Origin: Streptomyces sp. NBC_00433
Lineage (GTDB): Bacteria; Actinomycetota; Actinomycetes; Streptomycetales; Streptomycetaceae
DNA length: 64,000 bases
Assembly: GCA_036015235.1 (NCBI GenBank)
Contig: CP107926.1
Location: 4,359,501 to 4,423,500 of the forward strand
Direction of reading: 5' to 3'
Shown piece by piece: positions 1-7,990 of this stretch. Position 1 is the stretch's first letter; the number at the start of each line of letters is the position of its first letter. The notes under the pieces were generated by a model. It was not told the DNA's origin. It did not search any database and saw nothing but the letters and a program-made list of their open reading frames with translations. The position numbers and the translations under genes were made by a program.

Positions 1-23
1 GGCAAACCGGGGCGGTATTCGGG

Positions 24-545
24 TCAGGGCAGCGCGTTCACCCGGGTCCTGGTGGTGACCAGGCGCCCCTCCTGCGGATACGCGTGCCAGGTGCGCCACC
101 GCACGCCCCCCTCCGCGTACTGCACCAGCATCGCGGTGAAGGCGTGCGGGTCGCCGGGGAAGGTCCCGGCGAGGCCGTGCGGGTGGTCGGCGACCAGGGC
201 GAGCAACTCCTGCGCCCGGCCCGCGAAGGAGCCCTGCGACAGCGTCTCGATCCGGGCCGCGAACTCGTAGTCCCACACGCCCACCCGCCGCGCCACCCCG
301 AAGGGCAGCGGCGCCCGGCTGCCCGGCATGCACGCGACCGTCTCCGAGCACTCACCGCGCCCCGCGTCGACCAATACCTGGTGCGAGGCGCCCAGCAGGC
401 GTAATTCGACCTTGGCCCGCAGCCGGCGCGCGTCGCCGACCTCGACATTGAGCACGGCGAGCGCGGGCAGCGCCTGTCTGCCGAGGCACCAGGCGAGGTC
501 GCCCGCGCGGGTGTCGGTGTAGGAGGTTTGCAGGGTGGTGAGCAT
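24..545 (-). CDS. DUF2617 family protein
   Basis: A 173-residue protein that I recognise as the DUF2617 family common in Streptomyces; its biochemical function is unknown. I chose the ATG at 545 (MLTTLQ) over the upstream extension to 698, because the family begins close to this methionine and the extension reads as low-complexity Arg/Pro shadow sequence. There is no signal peptide or membrane segment. The C-terminal half carries a Trp-rich stretch (GVRWRTWHAYP) next to an HPHGL segment. The gene is divergent from the aminotransferase at 1089 and separated from it by about 540 bp. I am confident in the family and have no functional assignment. Confidence 0.8.
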   Translation of the reverse strand: MLTTLQTSYTDTRAGDLAWCLGRQALPALAVLNVEVGDARRLRAKVELRLLGASHQVLVDAGRGECSETVACMPGSRAPLPFGVARRVGVWDYEFAARIETLSQGSFAGRAQELLALVADHPHGLAGTFPGDPHAFTAMLVQYAEGGVRWRTWHAYPQEGRLVTTRTRVNALP

Positions 546-1088
546 GGGGTCGGCTCCGCAAGCACGCAGTGGATCGAGCGCAGTGGATGTGATGGGCCGG
601 TCCGCGCCCGGCAGCAGGGCGCGCGTCGGCTCGTGCCCACGTGGGGTCCGCTGGACCCGAGCGGTCCCCGGAAGTCCTGGTTGGGGCCCCCGAAGCACCG
701 CCGAGGTCCTCCGAGCCCTCCGAGCCGCCGCCGGCAGCAGGCCGGGGTGTCTCCGAGTGATCTCTGCTGAAGCCCTCGAAATGGGTCCGAGACCTACGGA
801 ATCATGAATCGCGGGTCGCCTTCAGCGTTTTTACCCATCTGTGCGTACTTTCCATCCCTTGGAGCGCCGAGAAGTTCACGTGTTCACCCGCCCCCGCCCC
901 AGCGCACCCACCCGCCCCTGCCGGCACACACGACGGCGCCCCCTTGGGCCGAGTTGGGCCGTTCTGTGCCCCGCACCGGGCACGCGGGGGTGCGGCGGGC
1001 GCCGCAGACGAGGGGCGCGCGGCCGGACGGCGCATAGTCTGTGCCGGGACCGCCGCAACGACCCACCGGACGCGTACGAGGAGCCGAG
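546..1088. other. Intergenic region between divergent genes
   Basis: About 540 bp separate the divergent DUF2617 and aminotransferase genes. No open frame here looks like a protein. A relatively AT-rich patch near 800-860 is a plausible place for promoters. A GAGGAG ribosome-binding site at 1078-1083 serves the aminotransferase start. I see no repeat or RNA gene. Confidence 0.5.
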
Positions 1089-2261
1089 ATGACGGCAAGG
1101 CCTCCGTTGAACCGCAGGCTGGACGGCCTCGGTACGACCATCTTCGCGGAGATGTCCGCGCTGGCCACCGCCACCGGCGCCATCAACCTCGGCCAGGGCT
1201 TCCCCGACACCGACGGCCCCGAGTCCGTACGCGAGGCCGCCGTACGCGCCCTGCGCGACGGGCGCGGCAACCAGTACCCGCCGGGCACGGGCGTCCCCGA
1301 ACTGCGTACGGCCGTCGCCGACCACCAGCGCCGCTTCTACGGCCTGGACTTCGACCCCGACACGGAAGTCCTCGTCACCGCGGGCGCGACCGAGGCGATC
1401 GCGGCCGCGATGCTCGCACTGCTCGAACCCGGCGACGAGGTCATCGCCTTCGAGCCCTTCTACGACTCCTACGCCGCCTGCATCGCGATGGCCGGCGCCG
1501 TCCGCGTCCCCCTGACCCTCCGCGCCCCCGACTTCCGCCCCGACCTGGACGCCCTCCGCGCCCTGATCACCCCCCGCACCCGCCTGCTGCTCCTCAACTC
1601 CCCGCACAACCCGACGGGCATGGTCCTCACCCGGGACGAGCTGACGGCGATCACCGAACTGGCGGTGGAGCGCGACCTCCTGGTCGTCACCGACGAGGTG
1701 TACGAACACCTGGTCTTCGACGGCGAGCACACCCCGCTGATCTCCCTCCCCGGCATGCGCGACCGCACGGTCTCCATCTCCTCGGCGGGCAAGACCTTCT
1801 CGTTCACAGGCTGGAAAGTCGGCTGGGTCACCGGATCCCCCGAACTCGTCGCGGCCGTCCGCACGGCGAAGCAGTTCCTGACCTACGTCGCCTCGGGCCC
1901 GTTCCAGTACGCCATCGCGGAGGCCCTCGCCCTCCCCGACGCGTACTACAAGCACTTCCGCGACGACCTGCGGTCCAAGCGCGACCTGCTCGACGCCGGG
2001 CTGCGCGACGCGAGCTTCCAGGTCTACGAGCCCCAGGGGACCTACTTCATCACCACCGACATCGCCGAACTCTTCCCCGGCACCGACGCCCTGACCTTCT
2101 GCCGCGCCCTCCCCACCCGCTCCGGCGTCGTCGCCGTCCCCAACTCCGTCTTCTACGACCACCCCACCGCCGGCCGCACCCAGGTCCGCTTCGCCTTCTG
2201 CAAACGCGAAAGCGTCCTCACCGAAGCAGCCTCCCGCCTCCGAAAGGCGTTCGGGGGCTGA
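1089..2261 (+). CDS. PLP-dependent aminotransferase (class I/II), intact parent of the fragment array
   Basis: A 390-residue fold-type I aminotransferase. The N-terminal LGQGFPDTDGP, the SPHNPTG motif and the SSAGKTFSFTGWK segment with the Schiff-base lysine are all present, as is the C-terminal VRFAFCK arginine motif that binds the substrate carboxylate. From memory it resembles mycobacterial Rv0858c (DapC, N-succinyldiaminopimelate aminotransferase), but methionine or kynurenine aminotransferases of the same subgroup are possible, so I give no symbol. The start ATG at 1089 has GAGGAG upstream. Codons from about 1818 to the stop are the part that recurs, diverged, five times downstream. This is the only copy with an N-terminal domain and the catalytic lysine, so it is presumably the working enzyme. 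Confidence 0.88.
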   Translation: MTARPPLNRRLDGLGTTIFAEMSALATATGAINLGQGFPDTDGPESVREAAVRALRDGRGNQYPPGTGVPELRTAVADHQRRFYGLDFDPDTEVLVTAGATEAIAAAMLALLEPGDEVIAFEPFYDSYAACIAMAGAVRVPLTLRAPDFRPDLDALRALITPRTRLLLLNSPHNPTGMVLTRDELTAITELAVERDLLVVTDEVYEHLVFDGEHTPLISLPGMRDRTVSISSAGKTFSFTGWKVGWVTGSPELVAAVRTAKQFLTYVASGPFQYAIAEALALPDAYYKHFRDDLRSKRDLLDAGLRDASFQVYEPQGTYFITTDIAELFPGTDALTFCRALPTRSGVVAVPNSVFYDHPTAGRTQVRFAFCKRESVLTEAASRLRKAFGG

Positions 2262-2290
2262 GGACGGCCCTTACAAGGCGGATGTCGACC
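2255..2290 (+). repeat. Post-stop sequence shared by the intact aminotransferase and fragment B
   Basis: The bases around and after the parent stop codon (CTTACAAGGCGGATGTCG) recur almost unchanged after fragment B at about 7934-7969 (CTTACACGGCGGATGTCG). For this pair the homology therefore runs some 30 bp past the stop codon. It may mark the right boundary of a repeated unit. Confidence 0.6.
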
Positions 2291-2405
2291 GCGCTGACGC
2301 CCACCATGGGCGGCCTTCGCTACGGCAGCCGGGCGAGTACCCTCACGCGATCGGTTAGCAGCCAGGCCGCGGTTCCTGAGCCGGTCCTGGTCGGTGTCGC
2401 GTTCA

Positions 2406-2954
2406 TCAGCGGGCGTCTGCCTCGGGGCGCGGAAGTTCGTCGAGGTCCAGGGTGAAAGTGCGACCGTCGGCAAGGGGGATGGAGAGCTTGCCGGTGCCGT
2501 ACTTGTGGGTGTGCGCAGCGATGTAACCGGTGGCGGTCGGCTGGGTATGGAGGACGACTTCCTGGGCGTACGGGTCCACCACCAGGTAGACCGGAATCCC
2601 GTAGCGGCCGTACTTGGCCGTGCAGTCGTCGTAGTCCTTGCGGGCCGAGGAGGTCGAGACCACTTCCGAGATCAGCAGGACGTCTTCGAAGCTGTAGCGC
2701 TTGCCTTCCCGGCGAGCGTCCTCACGAATGATCGCCAGGTCGGGAGCCGAGTTCTCGTCGGCGGGAAAGTCGATGTAGACGTCCGAGGTGACCTTCGCGT
2801 GGCGGCCGAGAGCGAGAGCCGAGTCGATCTGCATCGACCTGATGGTGTTGGAGTGCTCTTCGCTCTGCGGGGTCATGATCACCTTTCCGTCGGCCCCGAA
2901 CAGGACCGTGTACCCCTTGGGGAACTCGGTGTGCACGATCGCGTCGACGCTCAT
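2406..2954 (-). CDS. Uma2 family endonuclease-like protein
   Basis: A 182-residue protein of the Uma2 family (PD-(D/E)XK restriction-endonuclease-like fold), abundant in cyanobacteria and actinomycetes and of unproven function. The core is visible: PDLAII around residues 90-95 supplies the Asp, followed by LLISEVVSTSSARKDY with the Glu and downstream Lys, then KYGRYGIPVYLVVDP, the family's hallmark strand. ATG at 2954 has AAGGAG eight bases upstream. It is the first cargo gene after the intact aminotransferase and runs against it. Confidence 0.85.
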   Translation of the reverse strand: MSVDAIVHTEFPKGYTVLFGADGKVIMTPQSEEHSNTIRSMQIDSALALGRHAKVTSDVYIDFPADENSAPDLAIIREDARREGKRYSFEDVLLISEVVSTSSARKDYDDCTAKYGRYGIPVYLVVDPYAQEVVLHTQPTATGYIAAHTHKYGTGKLSIPLADGRTFTLDLDELPRPEADAR

Positions 2955-3098
2955 GGGCGGCTCCTTCCGGTGTGTGGTCAGAATACGGCGACGAGTCCGG
3001 CCTCACCGGACTCGATGAGTCGGAAACGGGGTCGACCGCACCCGGTGCAAGAAGCCGACCGCCGTGTACCGACAGGCACCCCTCGCGTGTGGCCGTGA

Positions 3099-3596
3099 TC
3101 AGTGTCCGGCACGCACTTCGAGCCAGCGTGCCGCCGAGACCTCATCCACCGAGTAGAACGCCTCCGCTGTCTGCTTGCCGTTCACCTCTCCGCCCCAGGT
3201 GAAGGTCATGGGCCAGTTCCCGCGGCCGTAGTGCGCGTGGATATGCCGCGTGAGAGCGGCCAGCGATCCGCGCAACTGCTCACGCTCAACGCCGAGCCGA
3301 CCGACGAGGTCCGTCGTGCTGAATCTCGTACCGGGGTGGCCGGCCAACACATCGAGGACCGCCGTGACCCGGCTGATCGACGGCAACGTGGTGGCGGCCA
3401 GGGAGCGGAGGTCTGCCACCTCCCACTCGGCATACGGCCGATCCGCGTCCGGATCGGCGCCCTTCGTACCTCCGGGCAGAGGGCTCTCCGCTCCCAGGCC
3501 CGCGTTCCCGTCCAGTTCGGCGATGAACGCGTACACCTTCATGACGTACTCCTGCGGCACGTGAACAGACACGAACTGCCGGTCTCGATCTTCCAC
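3099..3596 (-). CDS. Hypothetical protein with winged-helix-like C-terminal region
   Basis: A 165-residue protein of unknown function. An N-terminal stretch with alternating hydrophobics (FVSVHVPQEYVMKVYAFIAEL) is followed by an acidic linker. A C-terminal region (FSTTDLVGRLGVEREQLRGSLAALTRHI) reads like a helix-turn-helix or winged helix. I prefer GTG at 3596, preceded by GAGAGG, to the in-frame ATG at 3623, because that ATG abuts an inverted repeat and has no ribosome-binding site. The two operator-like dyads at 3622-3683 lie directly upstream, so the gene may be controlled by itself or by a TetR/PadR-type regulator. It sits between the Uma2 gene and fragment A. Confidence 0.6.
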   Translation of the reverse strand: MEDRDRQFVSVHVPQEYVMKVYAFIAELDGNAGLGAESPLPGGTKGADPDADRPYAEWEVADLRSLAATTLPSISRVTAVLDVLAGHPGTRFSTTDLVGRLGVEREQLRGSLAALTRHIHAHYGRGNWPMTFTWGGEVNGKQTAEAFYSVDEVSAARWLEVRAGH

Positions 3597-3621
3597 GGCC
3601 CAACCTCTCAGCAGGTACACC

Positions 3622-3683
3622 ATCTACCCGAGACGGTAGACAGTATGCACATGATGCAACACCGTCTACCGTCTCGGGTAGAC
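3622..3683. promoter_or_regulatory. Paired operator-like dyads (GTCTACC-N6-GGTAGAC)
   Basis: Two copies of a 20-bp palindrome, RTCTACC-N6-GGTAGAC, lie at 3622-3641 and 3664-3683. Because the N6 spacers are complementary, the two copies also form a perfect inverted repeat with 19-bp arms (3623-3641 and 3664-3682). They sit just upstream of the gene ending at 3099. The layout is typical of a dimeric regulator such as TetR, MarR or PadR. No regulator gene lies beside it. Confidence 0.7.
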
Positions 3684-3816
3684 GAAATATCCTCAGGACT
3701 GCGATTGACCGTTCTGTGAGCCCCGCGCCGGGGCCTGAACCGGCTCGACGACGCCGAAGGGCCGCAAGCCCACGGGCCAGGTCTGGCCCGCACTTCAACG
3801 AACGACACAGAGAGCG

Positions 3817-3838
3817 TTCACCCGAATGAGTGCGTGAA
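3817..3838 (+). repeat. Conserved leader dyad before fragment A
   Basis: A short imperfect dyad containing CACCC gaat GAGTG, flanked by TTCA and GTGAA, lies immediately upstream of fragment A. The same element precedes fragment C (8724-8745, with a perfect CACCC gaat GGGTG core), and its right part precedes fragment D (10133-10148). It is absent from the intact aminotransferase. It may be an operator, a promoter element or a recombination site. Confidence 0.6.
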
Positions 3839-3844
3839 CGCGGA

Positions 3845-4285
3845 GTGGCCTGGGTGACCGGCTCCCCCGAACTGGTCGCGGCGGTCCGCACGACGAAGCA
3901 GTTCCTCACCTACGTCGCCTCCGGCCCCTTCCAGTACGCGGTCGCGGAAGCGCTCGCCCTCCCGGACACGTACTACACCGGCATCCGCGACGACCTCCAT
4001 ACCAAACGCGACCTCCTCGACGCAGGCCTGCGCGACGCCGGCTTCCAGGTGCACGTCCCCCAGGGCACCTACTTCATCACCACCGACATCGCCTCTTTCG
4101 GCGAGCAGGACGCCCTGACCTTCTGCCGCACCCTCCCCGAACGCGCCGGCGTCGTCGCCGTCCCCAACTCCGTCTTCTACGACCACCCCACCGCCGGCCG
4201 CACCCAGGTCCGCTTCGCCTTCTGCAAGAGACACGACGTCCTCACGGACGCCGCCGACCGCCTTCGCAAAGCCTTCAGCAGCTGA
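3845..4285 (+). pseudogene. Aminotransferase 3' fragment A
   Basis: An open frame of 146 codons corresponding to the last third of the aminotransferase at 1089-2261, from just after the PLP-lysine/GWK segment to the stop. It contains the VTGSPELV start motif, QGTYFITTDIA and the terminal VRFAFCK. It lacks the catalytic lysine and the whole N-terminal large domain, so it cannot be an aminotransferase alone. The frame is unbroken, and a GTG at 3830 could in principle start translation. It differs from the parent at many residues (for example TYYTGIRDDLHTK for the parent's AYYKHFRDDLRSK), so it is not a recent tandem copy of it. Confidence 0.88.
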
Positions 4286-4390
4286 GCGCTGACGTAACTG
4301 CCGCTGGCGCGCGAAGGAGAGCGCAGCGTACGGTCGCCGGGTCCGCGAGTGAGGGCCGTCACTCGTGGGGGGTCGTCGGGGGGGATGGGC

Positions 4391-5308
4391 ATGGGGAACT
4401 TTCGTCGTGTGGTCGCCGTCGTTGCACGAGCGGGCGCCGCGGCGCTGACGCTCGCCCTCATCGCCGGGTGCTCCGGCGCCAAGAGCGGTGACTCGGGCTC
4501 GGCGTCCACCAGCAGGGCGAGCACCACCGCGAGCCCCCGGGGCGCTGCGCCCACCTCCGACCCCGACCCGCGGCACCTGGTCCTCGGGGACTGCTTCACC
4601 GCCGGTCGCGTCACGTTGAAGGGCGGGATCGGAGCACCGGGGGCAGTCCACGTCGTGCCCTGCGACCGACCGCACAACGCGGAGGTGTTCGGCAGGTTCA
4701 TCGTCGCCGGCTCCGACGCCCCGACCACGCGGTCCTGGGGTCCCACTGCCGACATTGACTGCGGAAATCTGGCCCCGCAGTACGACATGGACAGCTGGAC
4801 CCTTGCACCATCCGTCGCCCCCGTTCGCTTCTTCCTGCCGACGCGGGGCCAGTGGGCGGCCGGCGACCACAGCGGCGTCTGCTACTGGGTCCCGGCCCCC
4901 GGACCGGCCGCCGCCAGCCTGCGGCACGACCAGACCACGCTGTCCCCCGACCAGTACGCCTATCTCGACGCGGCGCAGCGGCCCGAGTCCGCACTGGCGG
5001 AGTCCCCGCAGAAGTGGGGAGAAAGCAGCCTGGACTCCTACCAGAACTGGGCGGGCGGTGTCGCCGACTCCCTGACCACCGAGGCGCAGTTGGTGAAGAT
5101 GCACCGCTGGCCCGTCCCGGACCAAGGGCCGGCCGGCGCCCTCCTTCAACGGCTTGCCACGCTCACCCCTCTCTGGCGCAACGCCTCCCGGATGGTGTCC
5201 CTCCCGAGCCTCAAGAACGCGGTGCGAAACGCGCAGGCGCAGACAACGACGTCCCAGGAACGCGCCTTCCGAGCAGCCCTGGGCCTGCCCACCACGCGCG
5301 TGGGATGA
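4391..5308 (+). CDS. Septum-formation family lipoprotein
   Basis: A 305-residue secreted lipoprotein. A signal peptide with an Arg-rich n-region and Ala/Leu core ends in the lipobox LIAGC near residue 24, so the mature protein is anchored at Cys24. A Ser/Thr/Gly-rich linker follows. The rest matches the actinobacterial septum-formation domain: HLVLGDCF near the start, VPCDRPHNAEVFG, then a second Cys-containing segment (DHSGVCYW) likely forming disulfides. I chose ATG at 4391 because it gives the standard signal-peptide length; ATG 4385 is equally possible. It lies between fragment A and the decayed vapC/fragment E junction. Confidence 0.78.
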   Translation: MGNFRRVVAVVARAGAAALTLALIAGCSGAKSGDSGSASTSRASTTASPRGAAPTSDPDPRHLVLGDCFTAGRVTLKGGIGAPGAVHVVPCDRPHNAEVFGRFIVAGSDAPTTRSWGPTADIDCGNLAPQYDMDSWTLAPSVAPVRFFLPTRGQWAAGDHSGVCYWVPAPGPAAASLRHDQTTLSPDQYAYLDAAQRPESALAESPQKWGESSLDSYQNWAGGVADSLTTEAQLVKMHRWPVPDQGPAGALLQRLATLTPLWRNASRMVSLPSLKNAVRNAQAQTTTSQERAFRAALGLPTTRVG

Positions 5309-5344
5309 CCCGCACGCAGCCACGCCCCGGGACAGCTCCCGGCC

Positions 5345-5404
5345 GCCGGTCTCTCGTGACGCCGCCGCTGCTGCTCGCGGAGATCGACCGCGTCGCCACC
5401 CGCC
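5345..5404 (+). pseudogene. Remnant of a PIN-domain (VapC) toxin gene
   Basis: About 60 bp encode LVTPPLLLAEIDRVATR, nearly identical to LVMSPLLLAEIDHVATR in the intact vapC at 9688-10131. The similarity stops abruptly at 5404, where aminotransferase fragment E begins. No N-terminal or C-terminal toxin sequence remains. It shows that a fourth toxin gene once sat before a fragment and was deleted together with the start of that fragment. Confidence 0.75.
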
Positions 5405-5553
5405 CGAACGCTGCGGCGTCGTCGCCGTCCGCAACTCCGTCTTCTACGACCGCCCCACCGCCGGCCGCACCCAGGTCCGCTTCACCTTCCTGTAAGAAAC
5501 ACGACGTCCTGATCGACGCCGCCCAACGCCCCCGCACGGCGTTCAAAGGCTGA
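5405..5553 (+). pseudogene. Aminotransferase 3' fragment E (degenerate)
   Basis: This matches the last roughly 50 codons of the aminotransferase, from ERAGVVAVPNSVFYD to the stop. A frameshift after VRFTF (extra bases before AAGAAACACG) creates a premature stop. It is joined directly to the vapC remnant ending at 5404. It is the most decayed copy of the series. Confidence 0.82.
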
Positions 5554-5577
5554 GCACCCCCGGCGTAGCCTGCCGGG

Positions 5578-6522
5578 ATGGACAGGACAGAGCGTGCCGT
5601 CGGCGCCGTCGTGGGATCGGCGGTGGGGGACGCGCTCGGTGCTCCCTTCGAGTTCGGACCCGTTGGAGCGTTCTCCAGCCGGTTTCCCCGGGATGCTGAC
5701 TCCGAGGAGATGTGCGGGGGCGGCGGCTGGGATGCCGGTGAGGCCACCGACGACACGCAGATGGCCGTACACCTCGGGGAATCCCTGCTGGAGCGCGGCG
5801 GGCTGGACCTCCCGGACGTCTTCGCCCGCTTCCGGCGGTGGGCGGCCGCCGACCCAAAGGACATCGGCCTGCAGACCGAGGACGTGTTGACCAATGGCAG
5901 GCCGTGGGACGCCGCTGCCGCCGCGCACTTCGCGAGCAACCACCGAGCCGCCGGGAACGGCGCCCTGATGCGCGCCACGACGTCCGCGGTCCACTTCGCC
6001 CCTCGGGGCCGGCAGGCAACCATGGGCGCCGCCCGCGCGATCTCCGCGCTCACCCACGGCGACCCCGCCGCCTGGGAGGGCACAGCGATCTTTCACGACC
6101 TCGTACGCGTCGCGCTGGAGGGTGCGGACCCGATCGCCGCCGTCCCGTCCGCGCTCGCCCACGTGCGGCCCAACCACCGGGACCGGTACTCCGTCGTCCT
6201 GGACGCGAACTGGCACCCGAACCGGGCCACCGAGTTCAACGGTGCCGTCTGGCCCTGTCTCGGCTCCGCGGTCTGGGCCGTGCGCACCACTACCTCGTAC
6301 GAGGACGCGGTACGGGCGGCCGTCGACCTCGGCGGCGACACCGACACCGTCGCCGCGGTCACCGGCGGCCTCGCCGGAGCCGTCCACGGTTTCCACGCGA
6401 TTCCCACCCGCTGGACCCGGTTGCTCCACGTCCCCCTCCCAGGAGCCGGCGACCGGACCCTGCGCCTCCCCGACCTCATCGACCACGCCCGGCGCTTGGC
6501 CGGCCTGCCGAAAGGCGGATGA
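5578..6522 (+). CDS. ADP-ribosylglycohydrolase family protein
   Basis: A 314-residue DraG/ARH-family hydrolase expected to remove ADP-ribose from protein or nucleic-acid targets using a binuclear metal centre. Metal-binding signatures are present: GSAVGDALG (residues 13-21), ATDDTQMAVHL near residues 59-69, the RAAGNGALMR motif, and GGDTDTVAAVTGG near the C-terminus with the last Asp pair. TAGCCT at 5566-5571 stands seven bases before the ATG with no ribosome-binding site, which fits a leaderless transcript. It may act as an antitoxin-like reversal enzyme; it is followed on the other strand by a toxin-antitoxin pair, though no ADP-ribosyltransferase is visible. Confidence 0.88.
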   Translation: MDRTERAVGAVVGSAVGDALGAPFEFGPVGAFSSRFPRDADSEEMCGGGGWDAGEATDDTQMAVHLGESLLERGGLDLPDVFARFRRWAAADPKDIGLQTEDVLTNGRPWDAAAAAHFASNHRAAGNGALMRATTSAVHFAPRGRQATMGAARAISALTHGDPAAWEGTAIFHDLVRVALEGADPIAAVPSALAHVRPNHRDRYSVVLDANWHPNRATEFNGAVWPCLGSAVWAVRTTTSYEDAVRAAVDLGGDTDTVAAVTGGLAGAVHGFHAIPTRWTRLLHVPLPGAGDRTLRLPDLIDHARRLAGLPKGG

Positions 6523-6566
6523 GGCCGAACCTTCCTGGGGTGCCGCCCGCTCCGGAAGGACGAGAG

Positions 6567-6917
6567 CTACTCGGTGTCCTTCGGATGCCGCGGAGATGCG
6601 TAGACCAAGATCACCATGGAGGCCTGTGGGTTGACCAGGTAACGGACTCTCCCGCCGCTGGTGATCTCGTACTCCCACTGCTCAAGCTCGGAGCCCTTCC
6701 ACTCCCTCGTGGCATGGCGACCGCGGAGCTGGTGCTGGCGGTTCCAGTTGGCTCGCGACAGGGGGTCGGTACGCAGGGCTTCCAGACAGCGGTGGGCGTT
6801 GGGCAGCGCCACTCGGCACAGTTCCTCCCACCCGGTGGCGGCCTCTGTCGTCCCGTAGATAACGTTCCAGCCGTTCAGCGGCGGGACACTGACCCGATCG
6901 CCCTTCTTCGGGCTCAC
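6567..6917 (-). CDS. RelE/ParE-like toxin
   Basis: A 116-residue basic protein with the pattern of RelE-superfamily toxins: an LRGRHATREWKGSELEQWEYEITSGGRVRYLVN segment, comparable to the core strands that end in xRxxY, followed by a short C-terminal strand (MVILVYASPRHPKDTE). It overlaps the upstream antitoxin gene by four bases, so the pair is translationally coupled. The likely role is a ribosome-dependent or free mRNA interferase, but I cannot assign the catalytic residues. A divergent hydrolase gene ends 45 bp away. Confidence 0.65.
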   Translation of the reverse strand: MSPKKGDRVSVPPLNGWNVIYGTTEAATGWEELCRVALPNAHRCLEALRTDPLSRANWNRQHQLRGRHATREWKGSELEQWEYEITSGGRVRYLVNPQASMVILVYASPRHPKDTE

Positions 6918-7399
6918 TCGTGCGCCTCGACCGGTCCGAGGTCGAGGCCGTCCAACGGGCGGAGTGCTTCCCTGAGCTGGTCGGGGTCGGCATTGATGCG
7001 AGCGGTCGCCCGCCAGGAGACGATCGCGCGGTGCACCGCCTCCCGGGCACCCAGCTCGGCGGCGTCGGAAAGCGCGTCCAGGAGTTCCACCGTGAACTCA
7101 CGGACCTCCTCACCATCCAGGTGGCGCACCCAGGGGAAGACCTCGGGCAGCGCGAGCAGCAGCGATCGCGCGCCTTCGTCCTGCTTCATCAGCGCGAGGA
7201 ACAGCCGAGATGCGGTGGTCAGGTTCTCTTCGGCGCGCTCCGCATGGACAGCCGTGGTCAGCACCATGTCAGGCGCGTCCCTATGCGTGACGCGCAAGCT
7301 CCCCAGCGCCGCAGCCTTGGCAGCCACAGCCTTCGGGTTTCTGGACAGGTCAGTGAACGTGACGGCTTCCGGCTCCGGCTCCACGGACGCAATGCTCAT
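6914..7399 (-). CDS. Antitoxin of the RelE-like pair (Phd/YefM-like N-terminus)
   Basis: A 161-residue protein upstream of, and overlapping, the toxin gene. The N-terminus (TFTDLSRNPKAVAAKAAALGSLRVTHRDAPDMVLT) follows the Phd/YefM pattern of a DNA-binding module. The longer helical C-terminus presumably neutralises the toxin. The promoter region contains CAGACTGTACTCTG at about 7403-7416, an imperfect dyad suited to autorepression. It is larger than the usual 80-90-residue Phd antitoxin, which I read as an extended toxin-binding arm. Confidence 0.65.
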   Translation of the reverse strand: MSIASVEPEPEAVTFTDLSRNPKAVAAKAAALGSLRVTHRDAPDMVLTTAVHAERAEENLTTASRLFLALMKQDEGARSLLLALPEVFPWVRHLDGEEVREFTVELLDALSDAAELGAREAVHRAIVSWRATARINADPDQLREALRPLDGLDLGPVEAHE

Positions 7400-7499
7400 A
7401 CTCAGACTGTACTCTGATTACGCTCTGATTTTCACCCGGGCGCCGCCGTCACAAAGAGTGCCGGCTCGGATACCGAGATATGAGGCGTGCGAACGAGGA

Positions 7500-7940
7500 G
7501 TGGCCTGGGTGACGGGCTCCTCCGAACTCGTCGCGGCCGTCCGCACGGCCAAGCAGTTCCTGACCTACGTGGCCTCCGGCCCCTTCCAGTACGCGATCGC
7601 GGAGGCCCTGGCCCTGCCCGACTCGTACTACGAGCACTTCCGCGACGACCTGCGGTCCAAGCGCGACCTCCTCGACGCCGGCCTGCGCGACGCAGGCTTC
7701 GCCGTGTACGAACCCCAGGGCACGTACTTCATCACCACCGACATCGCTCCCTTCGGCGAGGAGGACGCCCTCGCCTTCTGCCGCAACCTCCCCGAACGCG
7801 CCGGCGTCGTCGCCGTCCCCAACTCCGTCTTCTACGACCACCCCACCGCCGGCCGCACCCAGGTCCGCTTCGCCTTCTGCAAGAAGCACGAAATCCTCAC
7901 CGACGCGGCATCAAGGCTCCGCAAAGCCTTCAACGCCTGA
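7500..7940 (+). pseudogene. Aminotransferase 3' fragment B
   Basis: An intact open fragment of 146 codons matching the aminotransferase C-terminal third, with the same left boundary as fragments A and C (VAWVTGS then ELV). Of the fragments it is closest to the parent at SYYEHFRDDLRSKRDLL and shares the parent's post-stop sequence. No methionine start lies near the boundary. Upstream of the boundary the sequence changes to the intergenic region of the toxin-antitoxin pair. The catalytic lysine region is missing. Confidence 0.88.
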
Positions 7941-7990
7941 GCACCGCTCTTACACGGCGGATGTCGGCTGCCGCGAGACGGCGCGAGTGA

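Noticed and set aside
876..2162. Long minus-strand frame opposite the aminotransferase
   Set aside because: Its residues are Gly/Val/Glu-rich in a pattern dictated by the high third-position GC of the plus-strand gene, and no motif is recognisable. The same antisense pattern recurs at every fragment copy.
5838..7940. 700-codon plus-strand frame spanning the glycohydrolase, the toxin pair and fragment B
   Set aside because: It is out of frame with the real genes and antisense to the toxin pair. Only its last 147 codons (fragment B) are meaningful.
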